A stretch of DNA of 64,000 bases from Proteiniphilum propionicum (lineage in GTDB: Bacteria; Bacteroidota; Bacteroidia; Bacteroidales; Dysgonomonadaceae), in assembly GCF_022267555.1 (NCBI RefSeq), contig NZ_CP073586.1, forward strand, positions 1,364,001-1,428,000, read 5' to 3'. The position numbers were made by a program, and so were the translations under genes. Each line of letters starts with the position of its first letter. The stretch's first letter is position 1. The notes beneath the pieces were generated by a model. The model saw nothing but the letters and a program-made list of their open reading frames with translations. It did no database searches and was not told the DNA's origin. Below, piece after piece: positions 35,678-43,973 of this stretch.

Positions 35678-36979
35678 ATGGAATTGATCGAGCAAGTGAT
35701 TAACCGTCACAACATGATGCGTGCATTGCAACAGGTCAGGCAGAACAAAGGTTCGGCAGGAGTTGACCGGATGCCTGTAAGCGAACTATACGACCACCTG
35801 ACAAAGAACAGGGAAAGTATAGGGCAATCATTGTTAAATGGCACTTACTTGCCACAACCCATTTTGGGGGTAGAGATACCCAAGGGAAATGGGAAGACAC
35901 GTCTTTTAGGTGTGCCTACCGTGGTTGACCGAATGCTTCAACAAGCCGTAGGGCAAGTTTTAGCCAACCGGTTCGAAATGGAATTTGAGGATTACAGTTA
36001 TGGATTTCGCCCGAATAAGAATGCCCTGCAAGCGGTACTCAAAGCATTGGAGTATATAAACAATGGTTATCAGGATATAGTAGACATTGACCTGAAGAGC
36101 TTCTTTGACGAAGTAGACCACTGCATTTTGCTGCAATTGTTGTATCGCAAGGTAAAATGCCCGCTTACGCTGCGTCTTATCCGCAAATGGCTGCGAGCGC
36201 CGATTTTAATCAACGGGAAGTTAGTCAAACGCCGAAAAGGAGTACCACAGGGCAGTCCGCTGAGCCCGATTCTCTCCAATATCATGTTAGATGAATTGGA
36301 TAAAGAATTAGACAGACGTGGATTAAAGTCTGTCCGCTATGCTGACGACTTTAGCATTTATTGCAAAAGCCAATGGCATGCCCGCAAAACAGGCAACGAG
36401 ATCTTTCTCTTTCTAAAGAGTAAACTACACCTGCCTATTAATCGGGAGAAAAGTGGAATCCGTCGCCCCGTAAACTTTTCGCTATTAGGATATGGTTTTG
36501 TGCCCACTTACAAAAAGGGGGAAAAAGGCAAATACCAGCTGGTGGTAAGCGGCAAAGGATGGAAAAACCTGAAACTAAAACTCAAAGCCATCACCCGAAA
36601 AACCACACCCGCCAGTTTCGATGAGCGTATCCACAAACTGAAAGAAGTACAGCGAGGCTGGCTTCAATACTACCGCATGGCAAGTATCCAGGAAAAACTC
36701 AAAGATGTGGATGGGTGGGTGCGTAACCGGCTACGTTGCTGTATCTGGAAACAATGGAAGAAATCCGAACGAAGACGGAAAAACCTGATACGTTTGGGCG
36801 TTGACCTTGAACACGCATACAGCCACAGCCGTAGCCGAATGGGTACATGGGCGGTCGCCTGTAGCCCTATTTTGAAAACCACCATCACGGTGGAACGTCT
36901 GCAACAACGCGGTTACGAACCTATGTTTACTTATTATCAGAAAATTGCTCCATTTCTTAACGAACCGCTGTATACGTGA
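35678..36979 (+). CDS. ltrA: Group II intron reverse transcriptase/maturase
   Basis: 433 aa. The RT domain includes NKGSAGVDRMPVSEL, VDIDLKSFFDEVDH (RT3 Asp), KGVPQGSPLSPILSNIML and VRYADDFSIYCKS (YADD active site). The thumb/maturase X domain follows (LKEVQRGWLQYYRMASIQEKL and RNRLRCCIWKQWK). No HNH endonuclease domain follows, consistent with classes C and D. The protein would aid splicing and reverse-transcribe the intron at a new target. Its stop codon lies within domain V, a common compact arrangement. Confidence 0.93.
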   Translation: MELIEQVINRHNMMRALQQVRQNKGSAGVDRMPVSELYDHLTKNRESIGQSLLNGTYLPQPILGVEIPKGNGKTRLLGVPTVVDRMLQQAVGQVLANRFEMEFEDYSYGFRPNKNALQAVLKALEYINNGYQDIVDIDLKSFFDEVDHCILLQLLYRKVKCPLTLRLIRKWLRAPILINGKLVKRRKGVPQGSPLSPILSNIMLDELDKELDRRGLKSVRYADDFSIYCKSQWHARKTGNEIFLFLKSKLHLPINREKSGIRRPVNFSLLGYGFVPTYKKGEKGKYQLVVSGKGWKNLKLKLKAITRKTTPASFDERIHKLKEVQRGWLQYYRMASIQEKLKDVDGWVRNRLRCCIWKQWKKSERRRKNLIRLGVDLEHAYSHSRSRMGTWAVACSPILKTTITVERLQQRGYEPMFTYYQKIAPFLNEPLYT

Positions 36980-37045
36980 ACCGTACGTACAGTGGTGTGA
37001 GAGGCTCTCCCCGTCAGCCAAGGCTGGCGGGGCAGTCTACTCGAT
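36964..37045 (+). ncRNA. Group II intron domains V and VI
   Basis: Domain V: ACCGCTGTATACG and CGTACGTACAGTGGT pair around a TGAA loop. Domain VI: CCCCGTCAGCC pairs with GGCTGGCGGGG, followed by CAGTCTACTCGAT carrying the likely branch-point A and the 3' splice end. Confidence 0.85.
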
Positions 37046-37050
37046 TACCG

Positions 37051-38142
37051 CTAGTGTTTATTATTCCAATCAATTTTTGTAATCTCTTTGTCTTTAATTA
37101 TAATCATTGAAACTTCTCTTTCTCTACCAAGTCCATAAAAATCAAGATTCATTAAAATCACTCCATTTTCGTATTGAGTTGTAATCGGGTCATGTGTGTA
37201 TAAATCTGAATTAAAGAGTGGGTCAACAATTATTATATCCTTTTTTCTAATTTCAGATAGAAATGTCCTGTCTTGCCAATTAACCATATAGATTGTTTGC
37301 CCATTCCAATTAAAGCTTGAAAAAATCTGAACCCAATAAAAATCAAAAACAGTTTTGGGATGACCTGATTTATCAGAGTATCCAAGAGCATTTATATTTT
37401 TAGTTTTTGAGTCAAAATCTTTTAGATTAGACAGTTTTGAAGGGTCAGCAATTAATTTCAAATCAGCACTGCCCATTCCGTGTCCTAGATGCGATAAGAC
37501 TTTATAGCCTTTATCTGTTTCAATTATCGAATTTGCACAAGTGGCCTCGGTAAAATATGTATTTTCATTTGCCCTGTTATAAAAATAAACTGTTCCACCC
37601 CATTCTCCATGACAATCACAATAAGCAAGGTATTCCTTGTTCTCAAAAAGTTTTGGTTTTTTTTCAAACGGTAATTTTTGTTCAAATTTCGTCCAATTGC
37701 TTGTAGAGTCAAAGAGCCAATATTTTCCATTTGATAATCCACACAAATTATTGTTGATTAACCAGTGGTAATCAAATCGTTTTGTATTTAATTCTTTTTC
37801 AAGTTCCTCGTTTCTTGAAAAGTCTGATAGTTTATGACATACAAAAGTTCCAGGCTCAAACAGCGACACTATGTTTTCTTTGAATATTACCGAAAATGAT
37901 AATGGAAATGAATTATTTTGATTAGGGTTTTCAAATACAATTTCTTTCTCTTTAAATTCGAGCGAAGATTCAGAAAGAATTATATTAAAGTCTTCTCCTT
38001 TATGAATAACAGGTAAATTCACCTTGTAATCATCATATTCTAGTCGTTCCCTAAACTTAGTAACAAGAGTATCAAAATCGTTCGTTTGACAGAAACAATT
38101 CAAAAAAGAAAAACTCAATAATCCAATCAGTATATGTTTCAT
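37051..38142 (-). CDS. Cassette-borne secreted protein of unknown function
   Basis: 363 aa from ATG 38142 (MKHILIGLLSFSFLNCFCQ). An in-frame ATG at 38166 lies inside the R' box of attC-like site A, so it is less likely. The signal peptide is followed by a beta-rich protein with no family I recognise; it contains CDCHGEWGGTVYFYN and HLGHGMGSADLKL. The stop codon TAG is within R'' of site C, 6 bp from the intron junction. Cassette start GTTACCGCTAATG is complementary to its own R'' CACTAGCGGTAAC at 12 of 13 positions. Confidence 0.75.
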   Translation of the reverse strand: MKHILIGLLSFSFLNCFCQTNDFDTLVTKFRERLEYDDYKVNLPVIHKGEDFNIILSESSLEFKEKEIVFENPNQNNSFPLSFSVIFKENIVSLFEPGTFVCHKLSDFSRNEELEKELNTKRFDYHWLINNNLCGLSNGKYWLFDSTSNWTKFEQKLPFEKKPKLFENKEYLAYCDCHGEWGGTVYFYNRANENTYFTEATCANSIIETDKGYKVLSHLGHGMGSADLKLIADPSKLSNLKDFDSKTKNINALGYSDKSGHPKTVFDFYWVQIFSSFNWNGQTIYMVNWQDRTFLSEIRKKDIIIVDPLFNSDLYTHDPITTQYENGVILMNLDFYGLGREREVSMIIIKDKEITKIDWNNKH

Positions 38143-38168
38143 TGTATGTAGGTGTTTTCTTAACATTA

Positions 38169-38310
38169 GCGGTAACGTTGACCTGTATGCGGTCGGCCGG
38201 GGCTTTCAGACCCCATAAGATTGTGTCAAGCCGTGAGCGGGTAATAAGGAAAAACGAAGCTTGCAATATGTTGTGGAGCCCCGGCTGGCGTATACAGATT
38301 GTTATGGGGC
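38169..38310 (-). repeat. attC-like site A
   Basis: Read on the minus strand: GCCCCATAAC-AAT-CTGTAT, arm GCCGGGGCT, a large loop, arm AGCCCCGGC, then ATACAG-GTCAAC-GTTACCGC. The 142-bp site has imperfectly paired arms with extrahelical bases, like long attC/VCR sites. R'' GCCCCATAAC is the exact complement of the start of the same cassette at site D (GTTATGGGGC). Confidence 0.7.
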
Positions 38311-38314
38311 GTTA

Positions 38315-38977
38315 TTATTCGAACTCTAATCTATTCAAATTATAAATACGTTTGGTTGTTTTATTTTCGTCTGTCTCAAAAATAATTTCAATACAGTCAT
38401 TATCAATATAATGAACATTTTTTCTCCAAAACAACGATGATATTGACATGGAATAATCATTTAAAGGAAAGGGGCTTATTTCCTCAAGTTTATATGTCTT
38501 TCTTGCATTTCCTTTCTCATCATAGACAACAAAAACATTTACTCCATATCCAGTCGAATACCAATTATCAAAGGTCGCAATTGAAGAACCATCATTTGCC
38601 ACTATCGCATAAGTAGGACAAATATCATTTAATAATGTCCTTTCCCAAATTAAAACGCTATCAGTTGTTCCTTTTACCATATATAACTCCCCTTTACATG
38701 GTATTAAAACAGTATCTTGGGCAGAAATGCTCTGCATAAACTTTTTCTTTTTCCGTAAAATCTTTTTGGTTTGGGGATGGTTGTTACTCTTGTAGTAATT
38801 CCATAGGTAATATTTGTCAGAAGTCCGTTTAGGGGTAATAATTAATTTAAATTCTTTATTATCTGAATAATATGTCTTAACACTCGGATTCCCCCAAGTA
38901 TCCGCTTTTGCAATCATTGAAACTAAAAGACCAAAAAGTATCAATAAATAAATCGGATGTCTTAAAAGTCGTTTCAT
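38315..38977 (-). CDS. Cassette-borne exported protein of unknown function
   Basis: 220 aa with an N-terminal signal or anchor (YLLILFGLLVSMIAKA). The mature part is mixed beta, with a Lys-rich stretch KKILRKKKKFMQ (about residues 70-82). No family recognised. The stop is 4 bp before R'' of site A, and the upstream region carries the R' remnant of site D at about 39.04 kb, so the gene fills one cassette of about 735 bp. Confidence 0.7.
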   Translation of the reverse strand: MKRLLRHPIYLLILFGLLVSMIAKADTWGNPSVKTYYSDNKEFKLIITPKRTSDKYYLWNYYKSNNHPQTKKILRKKKKFMQSISAQDTVLIPCKGELYMVKGTTDSVLIWERTLLNDICPTYAIVANDGSSIATFDNWYSTGYGVNVFVVYDEKGNARKTYKLEEISPFPLNDYSMSISSLFWRKNVHYIDNDCIEIIFETDENKTTKRIYNLNRLEFE

Positions 38978-39029
38978 TTTATCCTATTATTTTATGTAAT
39001 CCGCTGTTTGTCAATTTGTCAGGGTTTTT

Positions 39030-39060
39030 GTAATGCCCCATAACGTGTTGTTTACGCAAT
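39030..39060 (-). repeat. attC-like site D, R' remnant
   Basis: On the minus strand, TTGCGTAA-ACAACAC-GTTATGGGGC has the same layout as R' of site C (ATACAC-GTAACAC-GTTAGCGGC). The partner L'' and R'' boxes are not found upstream, so this site seems truncated. Confidence 0.5.
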
Positions 39061-39068
39061 ATTTTTAC

Positions 39069-39204
39069 AACTTTCGTAAATACCCGAATTTATAACATTC
39101 GTAAATTGATATTGATAAATTATTAGTGCAATTTTATAGTGGATTGTATATCAATAAAATAATAACAAATAATAATTGTTGCTTTATTATCATTTACGAA
39201 AGTT
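39069..39204. repeat. 13-bp inverted repeat with a third related copy
   Basis: AACTTTCGTAAAT (39069-39081) and ATTTACGAAAGTT (39192-39204) are perfect inverted copies 110 bp apart. ATTCGTAAATT near 39107 is a partial third copy. It may be the edge of a small non-autonomous element or a binding-site cluster. Confidence 0.5.
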
Positions 39205-39270
39205 CCAATTAATCCTAATGCAGAGGTGGAAACCTACGTTTTCATCAGTACCAGGGTTATAGATGCAAAA

Positions 39271-39474
39271 CTAACAAATATTTAAATAAATAAAGAAAGA
39301 TATCGATAATATCTCTCTTAAGGTTAAATGCGAATACTTAATGCTTTTATAATATTCTTTACATTTGGGACATAATTCCATGTTGTTTATATCAAAATTA
39401 TATGCACATTTTTTACACGCAGTAATTGTATCCTCAAAGGAAAGGTATTTAATGTTGTCTTCTAGGTAGAGCAA
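39271..39474 (-). pseudogene. Possible small zinc-ribbon protein or gene fragment
   Basis: About 67 aa with two CxxC pairs (CKKCAYNFDINNMELCPKC). The frame has no ATG: it opens after a TAA near 39540 and would need a TTG start. It lies just downstream of the NERD gene on the same strand. Probably a remnant; a tiny zinc-ribbon protein with an unusual start is the alternative. Confidence 0.35.
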
Positions 39475-39551
39475 AAATGCATCCTTCTTTATTATTTCAT
39501 CATTTTTCTCTTTTACCTTATCTGTATTGTTCTCAATCGATTAATAATTCA

Positions 39552-40328
39552 TTATTTTTCTTTAGAATATCTGCATTTTGGGTAATTTGAACAACCATAA
39601 AATTTTCCGTACTTACCTTTTCTCAATATTAAATTGCCTCCGCAACTTGGACAAATCAATTGCTTTTCTTTCTGATTCCTTTCAGATATACCAGTCTTAA
39701 TCTGTTTTACTAGTTCTTTTTTTGCTTTTCTCTTATCTTTTCTGTCTTGAATATTAATTTTGTTTATCTTATTAGATATGACTTCAATCTCTCTAATCGA
39801 TAAACATGGTATCCCTTTTTGCCCAATAATAGTTTTATATAGCCGTTTGCTATAAATTACGGGGACTATGGAATTTACGTTTTTGAGTATTGCAGTACCA
39901 GCAAAAACAACAATGGAGAAATACTTTATTTTACCGTAATCCGATAGAACATTTTTAATTGCATATATATGACCCCAATTTTGTTTAATCGGATTTCTAA
40001 ATTTTGTTTTATTGCCATATATTGATTGTGTCCATTTTTCTGAATTCTCATGTCCATAAATCCAACCTGTGTAGTTCTTAGTCTCAATTACATAGATACC
40101 ATATATAGAGATGACAATGTGATCTATCTGACAGTAACCTCTATTTGTTTTGATCAAAATATCATTTAGACTATAATATTCATCCTTTGGAAGCTTATTC
40201 AATTGTCTTCTAACCTTTGCCTCGCCTTTTTTACCTTTTAATATCGGTAGATACAATTTGTAAACAAAAGGTAAGATGACAATAATTAAAAACGCTAACA
40301 ATAACAATATTTCATCGAAATTATGCAA
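39552..40328 (-). CDS. NERD-domain protein with C-terminal topoisomerase-type zinc finger
   Basis: 258 aa. An N-terminal membrane helix (ILLLLAFLIIVILPFVY) precedes a NERD nuclease-related domain with GKKGEAKVRRQL, QIDHIVISIYGIYVIETKNYTGWIYG (the D...E-x-K-type active site). A C-terminal zinc finger follows, with CPSCGGNLILRKGKYGKFYGCSNYPKC. Such proteins are predicted membrane-tethered nucleases or DNA-binding factors and are frequent in defence and accessory islands. Substrate unknown. Confidence 0.87.
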   Translation of the reverse strand: MHNFDEILLLLAFLIIVILPFVYKLYLPILKGKKGEAKVRRQLNKLPKDEYYSLNDILIKTNRGYCQIDHIVISIYGIYVIETKNYTGWIYGHENSEKWTQSIYGNKTKFRNPIKQNWGHIYAIKNVLSDYGKIKYFSIVVFAGTAILKNVNSIVPVIYSKRLYKTIIGQKGIPCLSIREIEVISNKINKINIQDRKDKRKAKKELVKQIKTGISERNQKEKQLICPSCGGNLILRKGKYGKFYGCSNYPKCRYSKEK

Positions 40329-40369
40329 GGTATTTTTTTATTATAATTATTGAGAGAACTTTATTTTGT

Positions 40370-40858
40370 TCATCTATCCAATAGCCCAGCTAAACAACGG
40401 TTTATTGCTTTTCTTATATCGTCAGCTTCTGTTTCTCCTTGTCCTTCAGCAGTACAAGAACTCATAAGTGTATGTGTTTTAGCGGAAATGAATTGGATCG
40501 TAACTTCAATTGTATAGCCACCAAGACCACCGGCGATATTTCTTTTACCGCTTTCTCCATAATTAACGATTAGGGTTTGGTCAATTAATTCTGGTTTTAT
40601 CTCAGGCAATGCTATGAACCCTTCTTTGGTCAATATCCCGATTATAACATCACTTGGATTGACACTTTTGCTTGATGAATAATACTGTCCTCCGTAAGAA
40701 GACCCCGAACTTGAAGTCAAACTATTTGTTGATGCCACATATATGTATTTATAGTTCCCAATAAACTCGTTTTTTACAATTATAGGTGGTTTTAGAATAG
40801 CGCAGCTGTTAAAACCAGCGCAAATTATCAATAAAGAAAATAATTTCATTTTTTTCAT
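40370..40858 (-). CDS. Small lipoprotein of unknown function
   Basis: 162 aa. Signal peptide LFSLLIICAGFNSCAILKPP with lipobox NSC. A Ser/Gly/Tyr-rich linker (SSSGSSYGGQYYSSSKS, about residues 50-66) is followed by an alpha/beta region ending in DDIRKAINRCLAGLL. It lies just upstream of the NERD gene with a 41-bp gap and may be co-transcribed with it. Confidence 0.72.
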   Translation of the reverse strand: MKKMKLFSLLIICAGFNSCAILKPPIIVKNEFIGNYKYIYVASTNSLTSSSGSSYGGQYYSSSKSVNPSDVIIGILTKEGFIALPEIKPELIDQTLIVNYGESGKRNIAGGLGGYTIEVTIQFISAKTHTLMSSCTAEGQGETEADDIRKAINRCLAGLLDR

Positions 40859-41065
40859 AGCATTACTTATTTAGTTGACTTATAAGTTCAAACAGTCTTC
40901 CCTATTATACATTATTAATACATTTTTAGTAAAAACAAATATAGTAACTATTTTGATTGAACGTAGAATTGAATAAAAAATTAATTTATTAATTTCTATA
41001 TTGTACAAATTCATTATATAACAGAGATTTTGTCTGAAAATGAGAAAATTACAATCTATAAAATA

Positions 41066-42466
41066 CTAAATCACCCTCCCTGAGTTAATCGTAGCATACC
41101 TCTTCTCCGGATTCAGCAGCTTCATATTGATCTCTCTCCGCTTCTTGGCTGTCAGCTTCACATAGCCGGCAGTGACATCCTTCCTTGTACTATGGCCGAC
41201 CATCTTTCTAACCACGATGGGGTTCACAAGTAATTCACTGGTGAGATGAGTGATGTAACTGTTCCGGGTATAGGAGGTCGATAGGTCCGGATCCAGTCCC
41301 AGTTCATTTGCTATCTGTTTGAGTGAAGTGTTGATCTGGTCTAAACTGAGCCTCATTGCGTTGATGATTTTTCGCTCATTGCTATCAGTGGGTTCAATGC
41401 CATTCAGAAAGGGGAAGATATATCCATCCTGGTCCTTATTCCCTTGCCGGTTGATTATTTCAATCATCGGAGGAAGTATTGGCACGTAAATAAATGTTGG
41501 TTTCGCTGTTTTTCTCAGTGTCTTTTTTCGCTGAAAGACGATTTCATTGTTCGACACATCGATGTTCTCATACCGCAATCGGCAGAGGTCACCGAAATTC
41601 AATCCGTTGCAGTAGAACATGAATACGAATATGTCGCGCGCGGTGGCCAGCGTAACATTTTCTGTCTGGTAATTCTCAATCTTCCATATCTGCTCAATCG
41701 ATAATGCGATCTCTCTCCTGCCTCCCTCCGGAATGGCATATTTACCCCTCGTCACGCCAAAGGGGTACTTCTCAGCATCAATATATGGTTTATCACCCCT
41801 GTTATTATTAACGATTGCTCTCAATGTCCTCATGTAGATTCCCATCGTGGCAGGAGAGATCTCAGTCTCGAACCAGAACTTCTCGCACTCTTCCAGGAAC
41901 CCGGTGGTGATTTCCTCAAAATTGATCGTATGTTCAATATCAAGGACATCTTTCCCGATGGTAACATGTCGCTTCTCCCTACAGAGTGCGATGAATGCAT
42001 TTTTATCAGTACGATTTTTTAGTTGTTTGAAATGCTTGAACCGCATCAACGCTTTTATGGTAGCTTTGTATACCCCTGCACTGCCCAGCCTGAATTCACT
42101 TTCCAGGTAATCGATCTTATTTTTAAAAGCTTGATTCACGGTGATCTCTTGTGTGTCAATATTCAGAAATCTTGAATTGAAGGCTGCAAGGGTGAATTGA
42201 TTATTTGATGCCAGATCATCGATAATCGGCTTGATGGTAGAGTGAAAGTATTTGTCTAACAAGGCCTTTGTCTCAGCGTGTTTTTTCAGATTACGATTTA
42301 AGAAAGCATCCCATTCCTGATCATCGTACTTTAACCCGGTAAAATAGTAAGATTGTTTACGCAGAAAAGTAACGCGCCAATAGATTGGTTGCTCATTTTT
42401 GTTCCTGCCGTTCTTTATTTTCCGAACCAGTGAAATTTTCACCCCGCTAAATGTATAGTTTATCAA
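41066..42466 (-). CDS. Tyrosine recombinase/integrase (Bacteroidetes mobile-element type)
   Basis: 466-aa integrase with an N-terminal Arm-binding part (GVKISLVRKIKNGRNKNEQPIYWRV), an SAM-like core-binding domain (about 110-215) and a C-terminal catalytic domain. Box II is SYTRNSYITHL, then KMVGHSTRKDVTAGYVKL with the nucleophile Tyr. At the usual first Arg position the sequence is YCNGLNFGDL, with Asn instead of Arg; IntDOT of CTnDOT is known also to lack this Arg. It is not an IntI-type enzyme as far as I can see. It starts about 165 bp from a partial tRNA-Lys, its probable attachment site. Confidence 0.9.
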   Translation of the reverse strand: MINYTFSGVKISLVRKIKNGRNKNEQPIYWRVTFLRKQSYYFTGLKYDDQEWDAFLNRNLKKHAETKALLDKYFHSTIKPIIDDLASNNQFTLAAFNSRFLNIDTQEITVNQAFKNKIDYLESEFRLGSAGVYKATIKALMRFKHFKQLKNRTDKNAFIALCREKRHVTIGKDVLDIEHTINFEEITTGFLEECEKFWFETEISPATMGIYMRTLRAIVNNNRGDKPYIDAEKYPFGVTRGKYAIPEGGRREIALSIEQIWKIENYQTENVTLATARDIFVFMFYCNGLNFGDLCRLRYENIDVSNNEIVFQRKKTLRKTAKPTFIYVPILPPMIEIINRQGNKDQDGYIFPFLNGIEPTDSNERKIINAMRLSLDQINTSLKQIANELGLDPDLSTSYTRNSYITHLTSELLVNPIVVRKMVGHSTRKDVTAGYVKLTAKKRREINMKLLNPEKRYATINSGRVI

Positions 42467-42629
42467 AGCATTACAAAATAAATTGGGTCATACATAGGTC
42501 ATACAAATGTAGAGAAACATCGAAAAATAACCAAATATATAGATAAAATTAACATTGGTGAAAATCATAAATAGCAGAAAAACAGATAAATAATATATAT
42601 CGGTAAGAATCGATATATTATGTTTGCGG

Positions 42630-42672
42630 CCTCTTAATCAATGGGTCGAGGGTTCGAGCCCCTCCGGGGTCA
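42630..42672 (+). other. 3' fragment of a tRNA-Lys(CTT) gene, probable att site
   Basis: CTCTTAATCA is an anticodon loop and stem with CTT. GAGGG-TTCGAGC-CCCTC is a T-arm, followed by acceptor strand CGGGGTCA. The 5' half of the tRNA is absent, and upstream bases do not pair with the anticodon stem. A tRNA 3' end beside an integrase start is the classic mark of site-specific integration. The matching full tRNA was not found in this window. Confidence 0.75.
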
Positions 42673-42682
42673 CTAAAAAATC

Positions 42683-42719
42683 AAGCACTTATCGATTCAA
42701 ATCGGTAGGTGCTTTTTTT
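42683..42719 (+). terminator. Intrinsic terminator after the tRNA fragment
   Basis: AAGCACTTATCGATT pairs imperfectly with AATCGGTAGGTGCTT around a short loop and is followed by seven or eight T. It is the likely natural terminator of the tRNA gene. Confidence 0.75.
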
Positions 42720-43059
42720 CATGTCATACATAGGTCATAATATGTCAATTCCACATCTTTGGATACTATTTCAAGGGTTCTCTGTTGGACCTATAAAGGC
42801 GTAACTCCGGTATTTTCCGAAGTTGATCCGGCGTTGTATATGCCCACTACCCTCACTGTATAGAACATTGACTGTAGATAGTGTGGCAAACAGATCTGAC
42901 TTACCGGGGATATTTGAATGTAATAGATGTTCTGTGGAACTTGTAGCTGTTTGACAATTTTGAAATAGTCAATCTGCTTATATTTGAACATTCATTATTT
43001 TATAGTGCAACAATGCTTTAAGCTGATAAATTTCTTTACATTTGCCAGAGTTGGAATCC
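42720..43059. other. Intergenic region next to the att site
   Basis: 340 bp with no convincing gene. A minus-strand frame (42791-42991) ends YTVRVVGIYNAGSTSENTG, which looks like the edge of a fibronectin-type domain, but it has no plausible beginning and is probably a remnant. Confidence 0.4.
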
Positions 43060-43165
43060 TCATATTTGATCAATGAACCCTTTTTTACGCAGGTATAGCA
43101 TCAGAATGTACTGCTGATAGAAGGCCTGCCACTGATTGTCCACTACAAGGGATTTGATGAATGTT
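43060..43165 (-). pseudogene. Possible C-terminal gene remnant
   Basis: About 34 codons on the minus strand ending DNQWQAFYQQYILMLYLRK...FIDQI before a stop at 43060. Protein-like composition but no start; it follows the acyltransferase gene directly. Family not recognised. Confidence 0.3.
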
Positions 43166-43179
43166 GACTGAAAGTATGT

Positions 43180-43968
43180 TCAAAGTGAATACATTTTTCC
43201 CTCTTCTGTTTTTGTCCACTCATCAAACCCTATTCCACTCCACGGCAGGTTCCTATCAAAATTATAGGGCCACGGATAATGTGGTCTTTTGTTTTCATTG
43301 GACCACAAATGAGTTACTTTCCCAATTCGTATCGCAGGGTTGCCTGCATGAAACTCAAAATCGGGTACATTTTTGTTTATAAGAGATTTGGCCCCTATCA
43401 GACAGTGTTTTCCGATGGTCAATCCTGGTAATATGATTGAGCCAGATGCAATTTGAGAAAAATTGTCGACAGTTGTACCAACCAGGTGATTGGAAGGAGG
43501 TAAAGGATCATTCGTGAAAACTACCATGGGATAGATGAAGACGAAACTTCCAAACATGCACTTGCTCCCTATTTGCACATGACTGTTTAAACGACAATAG
43601 TCGCCAAATTTCACATCTCCTTGCACATCGCTGAATGTCCCCACCGAACAGTGTTTCCCAAATATTGATTTTTCTCTGATGGAAACCATGTTCCCGGTGG
43701 CAAAGTATTCTCCAAACAGGCTACCCGAATAGATAATTGATCCGCTCCTGATAAGTGAATGTGCCCCGATCTGTGTTTTGGGATTTGTATAGTTGTCATC
43801 TTTGTAGTAGCGGGCATCCGGTTCACCAATAATACAATTATCCCCTATGATGGTATGATCCATAATCTCTACATGATCGTGAATAATTGCATTTCTCCCT
43901 ATCTGCACATTATATCCAATAATTGCAGATTTACTTATCGCAATGTTTCTTTTTGTCCTCATCGTCAT
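43180..43968 (-). CDS. Left-handed beta-helix (hexapeptide-repeat) acyltransferase
   Basis: 262 aa. Hexapeptide repeats run from residue 10 to about 205: SAIIGYNVQIGRNAIIHDHV, IIGDNCIIG, SVGTFSDVQGDVKFGDYCRLN, GSIILPGLTIGKHCLIGAKSLI. The loop VVFTNDPLPPSNH may carry the acyl-donor or sugar site. The C-terminal 50 residues are Trp/Pro-rich. LbH enzymes in O-antigen and similar pathways move acyl groups from ACP or CoA to amino sugars. This is the last gene of a five-gene operon that includes an ACP; the ligase stop lies 5 bp upstream. Confidence 0.85.
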   Translation of the reverse strand: MTMRTKRNIAISKSAIIGYNVQIGRNAIIHDHVEIMDHTIIGDNCIIGEPDARYYKDDNYTNPKTQIGAHSLIRSGSIIYSGSLFGEYFATGNMVSIREKSIFGKHCSVGTFSDVQGDVKFGDYCRLNSHVQIGSKCMFGSFVFIYPMVVFTNDPLPPSNHLVGTTVDNFSQIASGSIILPGLTIGKHCLIGAKSLINKNVPDFEFHAGNPAIRIGKVTHLWSNENKRPHYPWPYNFDRNLPWSGIGFDEWTKTEEGKMYSL

Positions 43969-43973
43969 TTAAT

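Larger units (their letters stand above)
35103..37045 (+). mobile_element. Complete group II intron inserted in an attC-like R'' core
   Basis: 1943-bp retroelement. The 5' end GTGCGCCCTGCATGAG fits the GUGYG rule; domain I contains GGGGGTGCAAGTCCC. The reverse transcriptase is encoded at 35678-36979. Domain V (36964-36996) and domain VI (about 37002-37045) end the element with AT. The exon junction is TTTGT|TACCGC. The intron runs opposite to the cassette genes, as reported for class C introns that target attC sites; I could not assign the class with certainty. All parts look intact. Confidence 0.85.

Noticed and set aside
41066-42466. IntI integron integrase for the cassette array
   Set aside because: The protein has the length, Arm domain and Asn-for-Arg change of Bacteroidetes mobile-element integrases and lacks recognisable IntI-specific features, so I do not treat it as the array's own integrase.
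42630-42672. Complete tRNA gene
   Set aside because: Only the anticodon loop to the 3' end is present; the upstream bases cannot form the D-arm or the anticodon-stem partner.
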